Source of the DNA: Paenibacillus gallinarum
GTDB lineage: Bacteria > Bacillota > Bacilli > Paenibacillales > Paenibacillaceae
NCBI RefSeq assembly: GCF_014836635.1
Contig: NZ_JACSQL010000001.1
Coordinates: forward strand, 806,001 to 870,000
Direction of reading: 5' to 3'
DNA length: 64,000 nt
The position numbers were made by a program, and so were the translations under genes. The notes beneath the pieces are model-generated. The model made no database searches and had not been told where the DNA came from. It worked only from the letters and a program-made list of their open reading frames with translations. Every line of letters begins with the position of its first letter. The stretch's first letter is position 1. Shown one piece after another: positions 27,181 to 35,452 of the stretch.

Positions 27181-27557
27181 GTGGCGGCTCTGTAAGAGTA
27201 GGTCAACTCTATACAAGTACAGTTAATTCACCCATCACACGTGATACCAATAAGTCAGTATCTGAAGAAACTATTTCTTTTAACAAACTATTTCATGATG
27301 AGTGCATAAAGCTTAGTAATCATGCTTCTAAAAGATTAGAGCAGCGAGGTATAGAGCTGGGTAAAGATCACTTAGAGAAGATTGCAGAGGCTGTTGATAA
27401 GGCTGCGGCCAAAGGTTCCAAAGAAACGCTTGTGCTGATGGAAGATACCGCTTTTATTGTAAATGTAAAGAACCGAACGATCGTAACTGCGGTGAATGGA
27501 CCCTCGTTATCAGAAGGTGTATTTACGCAGATTGATAGTGCTATTATCATTCCTTAA
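27177..27557 (+). CDS. flagellar operon protein, TIGR02530 family
   Basis: 126 residues. The central block LSNHASKRLEQRGIELGKDH, DKAAAKGSKETLVLMED and VKNRTIVTAVN matches the TIGR02530 family of small proteins found next to flgD/flgE in Bacillota flagellar operons. Molecular role is not established; it may be a hook-related chaperone or regulator, which is conjecture. Overlaps flgD by ATGA. No TM or signal peptide. Confidence 0.82.
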   Translation: MSGGSVRVGQLYTSTVNSPITRDTNKSVSEETISFNKLFHDECIKLSNHASKRLEQRGIELGKDHLEKIAEAVDKAAAKGSKETLVLMEDTAFIVNVKNRTIVTAVNGPSLSEGVFTQIDSAIIIP

Positions 27558-27645
27558 TTATCTATATGAGGCTGGACCTAACGGAAAGCCTGAGGGTTGC
27601 GGATCGACAGAAGCAGCCAATCAACCAATCGGAGGTAAAATAATT

Positions 27646-28461
27646 ATGCTTAAATCCATGTACTCCGGAGTATCCGGCATGAGAGGGTTCCAAACGAAGC
27701 TGGATGTCATCGGTAATAACATTGCAAACGTGAATACTACAGGATTTAAATCGAGCCGAGTGATGTTTAAGGATATTATGAGTCAAACTACTGCAGGTGC
27801 AACCTCCCCTACGGATGAAACCGGCGGTGTGAATTCTAAACAGGTTGGGCTTGGAGTTAGTGTAGGATCTATCGATACGATGCATCTAGCAGGTAGTGCA
27901 CAGACCACGAATAATCCAACGGATCTTCGTCTGGAAGGAGACGGATTTTTCCTTGTCAGCCTTTCGGAAGATCAGGAAGTTCCTTACCTGACACGGGCTG
28001 GAGATTTTCATGTGGATGCCAATCGCAGACTGGTTACCTCGGATGGATTGTTCGTGCTTGATTCAGGCGGTGCTCCCATTACGCTTGATGATGAGGTAGT
28101 CGCTTTTTCTATCGGTCAGGATGGAACCATTAACCAACAAATGGCGGATGGAACGATGGAAGCTGGCGTACAACTAGGGATCGGTAAAGTATCTAACCCG
28201 AGCGGCCTTGATAAAATCGGAGGCAATTTGTATCGAATGACAATGAATGCAAATCTCGACGGGGAGCTGGAGATTGTAACGGCAAATAATGCGGAAGCAG
28301 GTACGGGTTCCATCGTGGCCGGTCAGCTTGAGATGTCAAACGTTGATTTAACCGGAGAGTTTACAGAGATGATCGTTGCGCAGCGTGGTTTTCAGGCCAA
28401 TTCCCGCATAATTACCACTTCTGATGAAATACTTCAAGAAGTCGTCAATCTTAAACGTTAA
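27646..28461 (+). CDS. flgE: flagellar hook protein FlgE (FlgG-like, short form)
   Basis: 271 residues. N-terminal MLKSMYSGVSGMRGFQTKLDVIGNNIANVNTTGFK and C-terminal SNVDLTGEFTEMIVAQRGFQANSRIITTSDEIL mark a hook/distal-rod protein. In B. subtilis the protein at this operon position is the hook subunit FlgE (264 residues), although it resembles FlgG in sequence; I follow that assignment. ATG 27646 follows CGGAGGTAAAA; a longer upstream frame is not supported. Confidence 0.9.
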   Translation: MLKSMYSGVSGMRGFQTKLDVIGNNIANVNTTGFKSSRVMFKDIMSQTTAGATSPTDETGGVNSKQVGLGVSVGSIDTMHLAGSAQTTNNPTDLRLEGDGFFLVSLSEDQEVPYLTRAGDFHVDANRRLVTSDGLFVLDSGGAPITLDDEVVAFSIGQDGTINQQMADGTMEAGVQLGIGKVSNPSGLDKIGGNLYRMTMNANLDGELEIVTANNAEAGTGSIVAGQLEMSNVDLTGEFTEMIVAQRGFQANSRIITTSDEILQEVVNLKR

Positions 28462-28529
28462 TGACTAGTATCTGCACAGGGAAGCGAAGCGTGCTCCCTG
28501 AGGCAGGTTACTGCAGGAGGTATCTAGAG

Positions 28530-28754
28530 ATGATAGCAGTTACAAAGCTAAACGGAGAAAGCCTATTTTTAAATGCGTTGCTCATTGAGACTGTGGAAGA
28601 AACACCGGATACATACATCACCCTGATCACAGGTAAACGTTTAATTGTACTTGAAAAAGCAGATGAAGTAATTCGTAAGATCAAGGAATATAACCGGGGA
28701 ATCGGTATCCATGCGGCGACAATTAAATTGCAGCAGCAAACGGAGGATATGTAA
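28530..28754 (+). CDS. swrD: FlbD/SwrD family protein
   Basis: 74 residues. Family signature IAVTKLNGESLFLNALLIETVEETPDT followed by TLITGKRLIVLEKADEV. In B. subtilis the corresponding small protein SwrD (YlzI) raises flagellar power for swarming; extension to this organism is inference. ATG 28530 is used because GCAGGAGGT lies 9 bases upstream. It ends directly at the fliL start. Confidence 0.88.
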   Translation: MIAVTKLNGESLFLNALLIETVEETPDTYITLITGKRLIVLEKADEVIRKIKEYNRGIGIHAATIKLQQQTEDM

Positions 28755-29219
28755 ATGAAGAAAATGTTACCCTGGATCTCTACCATTATGCTTGCCGTTA
28801 CACTTATCGTGCTGGTGACCATCATCATGAAGGGTCAGATGAATGCAGGAAACGAACAGCCAACTTCGAAAGTGAGCGACAACAAACCACATCTATCAGC
28901 AGATGAAATTGTTGAGGTAAGTTCAGAAATTATCGATATCAAAACAAATTTGGCCGATCCTAATTATCTTGTGCAAATGAACTTTGCCATTCAATTGGAT
29001 AGTAAAAAAGCGAAGGAAGATTTTGAGAAAATTAAAGATTTGATTGTGACTCCGATTATTATTCAAAAGCTGGCAGACACAAGCCCTGAAACGCTGAATG
29101 TAACGTCAGGAAGAAAGAAATTCAATAGCGAGTTGAAAGTATTAATTAACAAAGAACTTACAGAAGGCCAATTACAAGATATCCGAATTACGAAGTTTCT
29201 TTCGACGCCAATGATGTAA
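28755..29219 (+). CDS. fliL: flagellar basal body-associated protein FliL
   Basis: 154 residues. One N-terminal TM helix (about 5-26), then the FliL domain (NYLVQMNFAIQLDSKKAKEDF; VTSGRKKFNSELKVLINKEL; IRITKFLSTPMM). FliL rings surround the stator and support torque. Start abuts the swrD stop, suggesting coupling. Confidence 0.92.
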   Translation: MKKMLPWISTIMLAVTLIVLVTIIMKGQMNAGNEQPTSKVSDNKPHLSADEIVEVSSEIIDIKTNLADPNYLVQMNFAIQLDSKKAKEDFEKIKDLIVTPIIIQKLADTSPETLNVTSGRKKFNSELKVLINKELTEGQLQDIRITKFLSTPMM

Positions 29220-29261
29220 TGTGTCCCGGCTCAATTTTAAACCTGCAAGGGGGTGAATGAA

Positions 29262-30260
29262 ATGGTTGATGTATTATCACAAAATGAAATTGATGCCCTC
29301 CTCGCAGCTCTTTCCTCTGGAGAAATGGATGCTGAAGAGCTGAAAAAGGAAGATAGCCAGAAGAAAATAAGGTCGTACGACTTTAAAAGAGCAGTTCGGT
29401 TTTCTAAAGATCACATTCGAAGTTTAACCCGAATTCATGAAAACTTTGCTCGGTATCTGACGACATATTTTTCCGCTCAGCTACGAACGTTTGTTCAGAT
29501 CAATGTAGTGCAAGTAGAACAATTGCCTTATGACGAGTTTATTCGCTCTATTCCTAAAATGACCATTTTGAATATATTTGAGGCAGAACCGCTTCAAGGG
29601 AGAATGGTACTTGAGGTGAATCCGAATGTTGCTTATGCAATGCTCGATCGTCTGCTTGGGGGTCCAGGTACATCTACTGCGAAAGTAAACACCATGACTG
29701 AGATTGAAATCATCATTATGGAGCGTATTTTCAGTAAAGCATTCGACAGTTTGCAAGAAGCATGGAAAACGGTTCTTGATATTAAACCTCGTATGGAGGC
29801 CTTGGAGACGAATCCACAGTTTATGCAGATTGTATCGCCGAACGAGACGATTGCTCTGATCTCGCTCAGCACGAAGATTGGGGATACGACAGGTATGATC
29901 AACCTTTGCATTCCACATGTAGTTGTAGAGCCGATCATGTCAAAACTTTCAACCCATCAATGGTTTATATCGGAGAAAAAATCGCGAGCTCCTGAAGAAA
30001 TGGTAGCTTTGAAAGAAAGAGTGAAGAAAGCCAAACTCCCGATTATTGCGGAGCTCGGTGAATCCCAGATATCGATTGCTGAGTTTTTGTCGCTTGGAGT
30101 CGGCGATGTGATTGCACTAGGTAAACCGGTAAACGAAGGATTAACCATTAAAGTAGGCGAAAAGGCCAAATTTATAGGAAGTCCAGGCAGTCTCAGAGAC
30201 CGAGTAGCAGTACAGATAGATGAGATCCTCATTGAAGGAGTTGAAGAACTTGACGAGTAA
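29262..30260 (+). CDS. fliM: flagellar motor switch protein FliM
   Basis: 332 residues, same as B. subtilis. C-ring subunit that receives CheY-P through the N-terminal peptide LSQNEIDALL. The middle CheC-like domain (about 45-235) is followed by the SpoA domain (about 245-325). ATG 29262 is chosen: AAGGGGGTGA lies 5-6 bases upstream. The 3' end overlaps fliY by 11 bases. Confidence 0.96.
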   Translation: MVDVLSQNEIDALLAALSSGEMDAEELKKEDSQKKIRSYDFKRAVRFSKDHIRSLTRIHENFARYLTTYFSAQLRTFVQINVVQVEQLPYDEFIRSIPKMTILNIFEAEPLQGRMVLEVNPNVAYAMLDRLLGGPGTSTAKVNTMTEIEIIIMERIFSKAFDSLQEAWKTVLDIKPRMEALETNPQFMQIVSPNETIALISLSTKIGDTTGMINLCIPHVVVEPIMSKLSTHQWFISEKKSRAPEEMVALKERVKKAKLPIIAELGESQISIAEFLSLGVGDVIALGKPVNEGLTIKVGEKAKFIGSPGSLRDRVAVQIDEILIEGVEELDE

Positions 30261-31533
30261 AGACTTTTTGTCTCAGGAAGAGATCGATGCTTTATTAAAG
30301 CAAACAGAATCTATTTCCAGCGGTGAGCCGGTAGTGCAAACAGTGGATGATTATTTGACCCCACTCGAACAGGATGCCCTCGGTGAGATTGGGAACATCA
30401 CATTTGGCAGTGCGGCTACGGCACTTTCCACTTTGTTAGGTAATAAGGTAGATATAACGACACCGAAAATTTCTATTATTAAAAGGTCAGAGTTTGAGCA
30501 GGAATTTCCCAAACCTCATGTGACCGTTCATGTCACTTATGTAGACGGTTTTGAAGGAATTAATTCACTCGTAATCAAGAAGAGAGATGCTCAGGTCATC
30601 GCTGATCTCATGCTTGGCGGTGAAGGGAATCCTAAGGACGAAGAACTGAATGAAATTCATATCAGTGCTGTTCAAGAAGCAATGAATCAAATGATGGGTT
30701 CATCAGCCACATCGATGTCTACTCTATTTAATAGATTCGTTAATATATCCCCGCCAAGTATAGATATTCTAAACACAACTAGCGGAGAAGGGTTAAATAA
30801 TTTCCCGGTAGATGAGACGATGATTAAAGTTTCATTCCGTCTACTTATTGGGGATTTGATTGATTCTACGATTATGCAACTGCTGAGAGTGGATTTCTCT
30901 AAAGATATGGTGAGAATGCTGATTCATGGCACGGAAGAGATGGAAGAGGTATCTACAGGTAATGTGACTGAAACAATGGCACCGGTAGAAGAAGCAGTAA
31001 GTGCGCCGCCACAACCTGCAACCTATGAGTCTCCTGCTTATGAGCAACCAATGCATCAAGCAGAGGAGAATGTTCCTTATCAGGATCCTTGGCAAGCACC
31101 TATACCGCAGCAGCAGAACCCATATCAAAATTACCCAAACCAAGGTATGCAGCAACCTGCGCAAATGTCGAATCCAGAGCCGCAACATTACGGGAACATG
31201 CACGCTCGTGGTGTAAATGTGCAACCAGTACAGTTCGCAAACTTCCAAAACGGTGCTTTTGGGCAACCAAGCGACAATAATTTGAATTTATTGATGGACA
31301 TACCACTAAAGGTAACCGTAGAATTAGGAAGGACCCAAAAGCAAATTAAGGATATTCTGGAATTGTCTCAAGGCTCCATCATTGAACTCGATAAACTGGC
31401 CGGTGAGCCCGTGGATATACTTGTCAATCAGAAGTTGATTGCTAAAGGTGAAGTGGTTGTCATTGATGAGAATTTTGGAGTACGAGTAACCGATATCGTA
31501 AGCGAGTGGGACCGACTACAGAAAATACAATAA
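30250..31533 (+). CDS. fliY: flagellar motor switch phosphatase FliY
   Basis: 427 residues, longer than B. subtilis FliY (378). N-terminal FLSQEEIDALL is a CheY-P binding peptide like FliM's. Two CheC-type phosphatase sites are intact: E-x2-N in LGEIGNITFGSA and in QEAMNQMMGSSA, each followed by the conserved Pro. A Pro/Gln/Asn-rich linker (about residues 235-335) joins the C-terminal SpoA/FliN domain (LLMDIPLKVTVELGRT). TTG 30250 is placed 9 bases after GAAGGAG; TTG 30241 directly abuts that site. It dephosphorylates CheY-P at the switch (family knowledge). Confidence 0.93.
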   Translation: MTSKDFLSQEEIDALLKQTESISSGEPVVQTVDDYLTPLEQDALGEIGNITFGSAATALSTLLGNKVDITTPKISIIKRSEFEQEFPKPHVTVHVTYVDGFEGINSLVIKKRDAQVIADLMLGGEGNPKDEELNEIHISAVQEAMNQMMGSSATSMSTLFNRFVNISPPSIDILNTTSGEGLNNFPVDETMIKVSFRLLIGDLIDSTIMQLLRVDFSKDMVRMLIHGTEEMEEVSTGNVTETMAPVEEAVSAPPQPATYESPAYEQPMHQAEENVPYQDPWQAPIPQQQNPYQNYPNQGMQQPAQMSNPEPQHYGNMHARGVNVQPVQFANFQNGAFGQPSDNNLNLLMDIPLKVTVELGRTQKQIKDILELSQGSIIELDKLAGEPVDILVNQKLIAKGEVVVIDENFGVRVTDIVSEWDRLQKIQ

Positions 31534-31563
31534 GCAACATATTCAAGGAGGATTTTAATTAAC

Positions 31564-31929
31564 ATGGCAAATCGAATTTTAATCGTGGACGACGCAGCAT
31601 TTATGAGAATGATGATACGGGATATTTTGAGCAAGAACGGGTTTGAAGTTGTCGGAGAAGCTCAGGACGGAGCACAGGCAATTGAAAAGTTTAAAGAACT
31701 TCGTCCTGACTTGATCACGATGGATATTACGATGCCGGAGATGGATGGTATCGCTGCACTTAAAGAAATTAAGAAAGTGGATCCTAATGCCAAAGTGATT
31801 ATGTGTTCAGCGATGGGACAACAAGCCATGGTTATTGATGCGATTCAAGCAGGAGCCAAAGACTTTATCGTGAAGCCTTTCCAATCGGATCGCGTAATTG
31901 AAGCGATTAATAAGACATTAGGCATTTAA
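31564..31929 (+). CDS. cheY: chemotaxis response regulator CheY
   Basis: 121 residues, a single receiver domain. Acidic pocket Asp9-Asp10, phospho-acceptor Asp54 in TMDITMPEMDG, Ser82 switch, Lys104 in FIVKPF. Phosphorylated by CheA and dephosphorylated by FliY/CheC; acts on FliM. Start follows CAAGGAGGATTTT. Confidence 0.97.
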   Translation: MANRILIVDDAAFMRMMIRDILSKNGFEVVGEAQDGAQAIEKFKELRPDLITMDITMPEMDGIAALKEIKKVDPNAKVIMCSAMGQQAMVIDAIQAGAKDFIVKPFQSDRVIEAINKTLGI

Positions 31930-31934
31930 TGTAA

Positions 31935-32456
31935 ATGGCAGATTCAGGTCAAACGGATTCTTGGGGATCAAGTTACTTTGGTTCGATCCTCTCTGTCGTA
32001 TTCGTACTTAGTATCATCGTCATATGTATTGTTCTTTTGATCCGTTTTTTGGGAAGAAAGAATCAATCTTTTTTTCAAAAACGGACGATGAGAGTTATCG
32101 GTGGAGTGGGGCTTGGACCTAGCAAGTCACTTCAAATCGTCGAAGTTGGCAGCAAACTTTATATTCTTGGGATTGGAGACGATGTGCATATCATTGACAC
32201 TTTGTCTGAGCCTGGGGAAATCAGAGCACTAGTAGCTCAGTTTGAAAGGGAAGGGACATCAGAACCTTCCTTCGCCAAACTTATTACAGGTGTAAAGAAT
32301 AAGCTCAGTAAAAATAAAGCGGAATCCTTTGATATGGAAGAAGCTTCATTTAGTGCGTTATTTGAGAAAAAACTTCGAGAGATGCCTGATCGTAAGGATC
32401 AAATGGAACGCTTGCTTGAAGAAGAAGAAACAAGAGAGCGGTCGAGAGATTCATGA
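31935..32456 (+). CDS. fliO: flagellar biosynthetic protein FliO (FliZ)
   Basis: 173 residues. One TM helix (about 18-40) then a FliO domain (MRVIGGVGLGPSKSLQIVEVGSKLYILGI). It assists assembly of the FliP-FliQ-FliR export gate. It lacks the long extracellular N-terminal part with signal peptide seen in B. subtilis FliZ. Ends in a highly charged tail overlapping fliP by 4 bases (ATGA). Confidence 0.9.
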   Translation: MADSGQTDSWGSSYFGSILSVVFVLSIIVICIVLLIRFLGRKNQSFFQKRTMRVIGGVGLGPSKSLQIVEVGSKLYILGIGDDVHIIDTLSEPGEIRALVAQFEREGTSEPSFAKLITGVKNKLSKNKAESFDMEEASFSALFEKKLREMPDRKDQMERLLEEEETRERSRDS

Positions 32457-33208
32457 ACAAAAAGATGGTAATAGTTTGCTTACTATGGGCGGTTCTCCAT
32501 CTCATGATGGGGACGGAAGCGTACGCGCAGCCAATTCCGGATATCAATATTGAGATTGGGAATGGGGATAGTGGAGAGCCCAGCACAAGCTCTTTATCCA
32601 TCATTCTTTTTGTAACCATTATCAGTATTGCACCCGCCATTCTAGTACTGATGACAAGTTTTACTAGAATCGTCATCGTTTTAAGTTTTGTACGAACATC
32701 ACTGGGTACCAATCAAATGCCGCCAAATCAGGTGCTCGTTGGACTAGCCCTTTTTCTTACCTTATTTATTATGTCTCCAACGATATCTACCATTAATGAT
32801 GTTGCGCTTCAGCCTTACTTAAAGGGTGAAATAACACAAATGGAGGCACTGAGTGAAGCTACGGAACCCATGAAGAAATTTATGTTTTCACATACAAGGG
32901 AAAAAGACTTACTTCTGTTCATGGATTATAACGGGATGGAAAAGCCGGAAACTTATGAGGATATTCCGCTCACTGTCATGGTTCCTGCGTATGCAATCAG
33001 TGAACTGAAAACCGCTTTTCAGATGGGATTCATGATTTTCATTCCTTTTTTGGTCGTCGATATTGTTGTGTCAAGTACCCTTATGGCAATGGGGATGATG
33101 ATGTTGCCGCCGGTCATGATTTCTCTTCCGTTCAAAATTCTTCTTTTTGTACTGGTGGACGGCTGGTATCTCGTAGTTAAATCTTTACTCCTTAGCTTCA
33201 GTCCGTAA
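32453..33208 (+). CDS. fliP: flagellar export gate protein FliP
   Basis: 251 residues. Cleavable signal peptide (residues 1-26, ending AYAQ) and four TM helices. Diagnostic FliP blocks: TSFTRIVIVLSFVRTSLGTNQMPPNQVL, and FLVVDIVVSSTLMAMGMMMLPP. Core of the type III export channel. Confidence 0.96.
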   Translation: MNKKMVIVCLLWAVLHLMMGTEAYAQPIPDINIEIGNGDSGEPSTSSLSIILFVTIISIAPAILVLMTSFTRIVIVLSFVRTSLGTNQMPPNQVLVGLALFLTLFIMSPTISTINDVALQPYLKGEITQMEALSEATEPMKKFMFSHTREKDLLLFMDYNGMEKPETYEDIPLTVMVPAYAISELKTAFQMGFMIFIPFLVVDIVVSSTLMAMGMMMLPPVMISLPFKILLFVLVDGWYLVVKSLLLSFSP

Positions 33209-33242
33209 GTCAAGGATCATCTAGACATTGGGAGGTGGCGCC

Positions 33243-33512
33243 TTGACAGGGGATTTTATCATTGAGCTAGCAGGGCAAGCGATATTTGTCGCTTTGAAAA
33301 TAAGTGCCCCCATGCTGGTCCTTGGACTTGTTGTAGGGCTGATCATTAGTATTTTTCAAGCAACAACGCAGATTCAAGAACAAACGTTAGCTTTTGTTCC
33401 CAAGATTGTAGCGGTTCTTTTGGCACTACTGTTATTTGGCCCTTGGATTCTCGCATCGATGGTTGATTTCACTTATAACATCTTGGACAATCTTCACAAT
33501 TATATCGGGTAG
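33243..33512 (+). CDS. fliQ: flagellar export gate protein FliQ
   Basis: 89 residues, exactly the usual length when TTG 33243 is used; GGGAGGTGG is well spaced from it. Two TM helices; LGLVVGLIISIFQATTQIQEQTLAFVPKI is the family hallmark. Export gate subunit. Confidence 0.94.
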   Translation: MTGDFIIELAGQAIFVALKISAPMLVLGLVVGLIISIFQATTQIQEQTLAFVPKIVAVLLALLLFGPWILASMVDFTYNILDNLHNYIG

Positions 33513-33523
33513 GTTGATCAATC

Positions 33524-34312
33524 ATGGAGATGATACTTCAAGGATTTTCTGTAGCTTTGCTAATTTTTTGTCGAATAACAGCTTTTTTTGTAGTAGCGCC
33601 GGTGTTTTCTACACCAGGGGTACCTCAAATTTTCAAAATAGGACTATCTGTCTTTATCACGATTATTGTTTACTTAACTTTTGGTACGGACCAGGTTATT
33701 GCGATGGATGCAGCTTACGTACTACTTATATTCAAGGAAGTCTTAATGGGACTGCTGTTAGGTTATGTTGCACTTCTCATGATTACGGCCATCCAAACCG
33801 CAGGAGCGTTCATCGATATCCAGATTGGTTTTAGTATGGCAAACGTGTTTGATCCGATGACAGGTACATCAGTACCTCTCACAGGGAACTTGAAGTACGC
33901 TTTTGCAATTCTATTGTTTCTAACGATGAATGGACATCACAGGATGCTGGATGCCATCGTATACAGTTATAGATGGGTGCCTCTTGCTGGAAACGATATC
34001 TTTCGGGCATTTGCAGACGGCAGTGTTGCAGAACTTCTGATCCGTGCCTTTGCACAAGCTTTTATGCTTGCGTTCCAGATGGCTGCACCGCTAGTGGTTG
34101 CTTTATTTATGACAGACGTAGGGCTTGGGTTTCTTGCGAGAACGGCACCGCAGTTTAATGTCTTTGTTATAGGGGTTCCACTGAAAATCATTGTGGGTCT
34201 TTCCATGATGTTACTCGTTGTACCAGGCTTTCTATACATTTTCGAAAATCTGTTTGGTGTATTATTTGAAGCAATGCAGGGTGTCTTAGAGGTAGTTGGT
34301 CAGAGACCTTAA
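33524..34312 (+). CDS. fliR: flagellar export gate protein FliR
   Basis: 262 residues with about six TM helices. Diagnostic segments: FCRITAFFVVAPVFS near the N-terminus, and GFSMANVFDPMTGTSVPLTGNL in the middle. It caps the FliPQR gate and contacts FlhB, encoded next. Confidence 0.95.
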   Translation: MEMILQGFSVALLIFCRITAFFVVAPVFSTPGVPQIFKIGLSVFITIIVYLTFGTDQVIAMDAAYVLLIFKEVLMGLLLGYVALLMITAIQTAGAFIDIQIGFSMANVFDPMTGTSVPLTGNLKYAFAILLFLTMNGHHRMLDAIVYSYRWVPLAGNDIFRAFADGSVAELLIRAFAQAFMLAFQMAAPLVVALFMTDVGLGFLARTAPQFNVFVIGVPLKIIVGLSMMLLVVPGFLYIFENLFGVLFEAMQGVLEVVGQRP

Positions 34313-34339
34313 GTAAGACAAATGCGGGAGGAGAGTAGG

Positions 34340-35452
34340 ATGAGATTTAAACTGGACCTGCAGATGTTTTCCGGAGAGAAGACAGAAAAAGCGACGCCCA
34401 AGAAACGCCAGGAGTCAAGAAAAAAAGGGCAAGTTGCCAAAAGTATGGAAGTTTCCGGAGCGGCCATTTTGCTCACCTGCTTTATGTGTTTCGTTGTTTT
34501 TGGAGATTTTTATAAAGAACGAATAACCTATGCTTTTACAGATATCTTTATGAACAGGCTTAGCATGGATGTTACGATACCGAATGTGATGTCCATGTTC
34601 GGACAGCTCGGCATTCAGATTCTTATTATTCTTGCTCCTGTTTTTGCGGCTGGCGTTATTGTCGGAATCCTCGTGAATTATTTACAAGTCGGCTTTCTGC
34701 TTACTGGAGAAGGGGTTACTCCCAAGTTTAGCAAGCTTGATCCTATAAAAGGGCTTAAAAATATTCTATCCATGAGATCCATTGTGGAGCTGCTCAAATC
34801 AGTTTTGAAAATGCTCATTATCGGTTTTCTTGTGTATAACATTTTGTGGGGGGCAAAAGATCAGTTTGCAAAACTCAGCCATTTATCATCAGAGGGAATT
34901 CTGACCTTCGCTGCAGAGATGACCAAGAAACTGGGTCTTAATATAGGAATCGCATTATTTGTCCTTGCTATACTCGACTACATGTACCAGAAATATGAAT
35001 ATGAGAAGAACATTCGAATGTCCAAGCAAGATATTAAAGATGAGTATAAAAAAATGGAGGGTGACCCCCTTATTAAAGGAAAGATTCGTGAACGCCAAAG
35101 ACGTATGGCGATGCAGCGGATGATGCAAGAGATTCCAAATGCGGATGTCATCATTACGAATCCAACCCATTTTGCTGTAGCGCTGAAGTACGATGGAAAT
35201 GAAATGGATGCTCCAAAGGTGATTGCAAAAGGAGCGGATCACGTAGCACTCCGAATAAGGGAGATTGCTAAGGATAATGGAATTATGCTTATGGAAAATA
35301 AGCCGCTGGCAAGAGCATTGTTTCAACGTGCGGAGATTGGCGACTCCATTCCTGCGGATCTCTTTCAGGCGGTCGCTGAAGTATTAGCATATGTGTATAA
35401 CTTAAAAGGCAGAAATAAACCATCGGGGAATCGGAGGCACAGAAACCAGTGA
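34340..35452 (+). CDS. flhB: flagellar export protein FlhB
   Basis: 370 residues. N-terminal basic motif EKTEKATPKKRQESRKKGQV, four TM helices, and the cytoplasmic domain with the self-cleaving NPTH site (IITNPTHFAVALKY). Cleavage there switches export from hook to filament. ATG 34340 is chosen (GGGAGGAGA 6 bases upstream) over ATG 34322, which has no ribosome site. Overlaps flhA by GTGA. Confidence 0.96.
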   Translation: MRFKLDLQMFSGEKTEKATPKKRQESRKKGQVAKSMEVSGAAILLTCFMCFVVFGDFYKERITYAFTDIFMNRLSMDVTIPNVMSMFGQLGIQILIILAPVFAAGVIVGILVNYLQVGFLLTGEGVTPKFSKLDPIKGLKNILSMRSIVELLKSVLKMLIIGFLVYNILWGAKDQFAKLSHLSSEGILTFAAEMTKKLGLNIGIALFVLAILDYMYQKYEYEKNIRMSKQDIKDEYKKMEGDPLIKGKIRERQRRMAMQRMMQEIPNADVIITNPTHFAVALKYDGNEMDAPKVIAKGADHVALRIREIAKDNGIMLMENKPLARALFQRAEIGDSIPADLFQAVAEVLAYVYNLKGRNKPSGNRRHRNQ

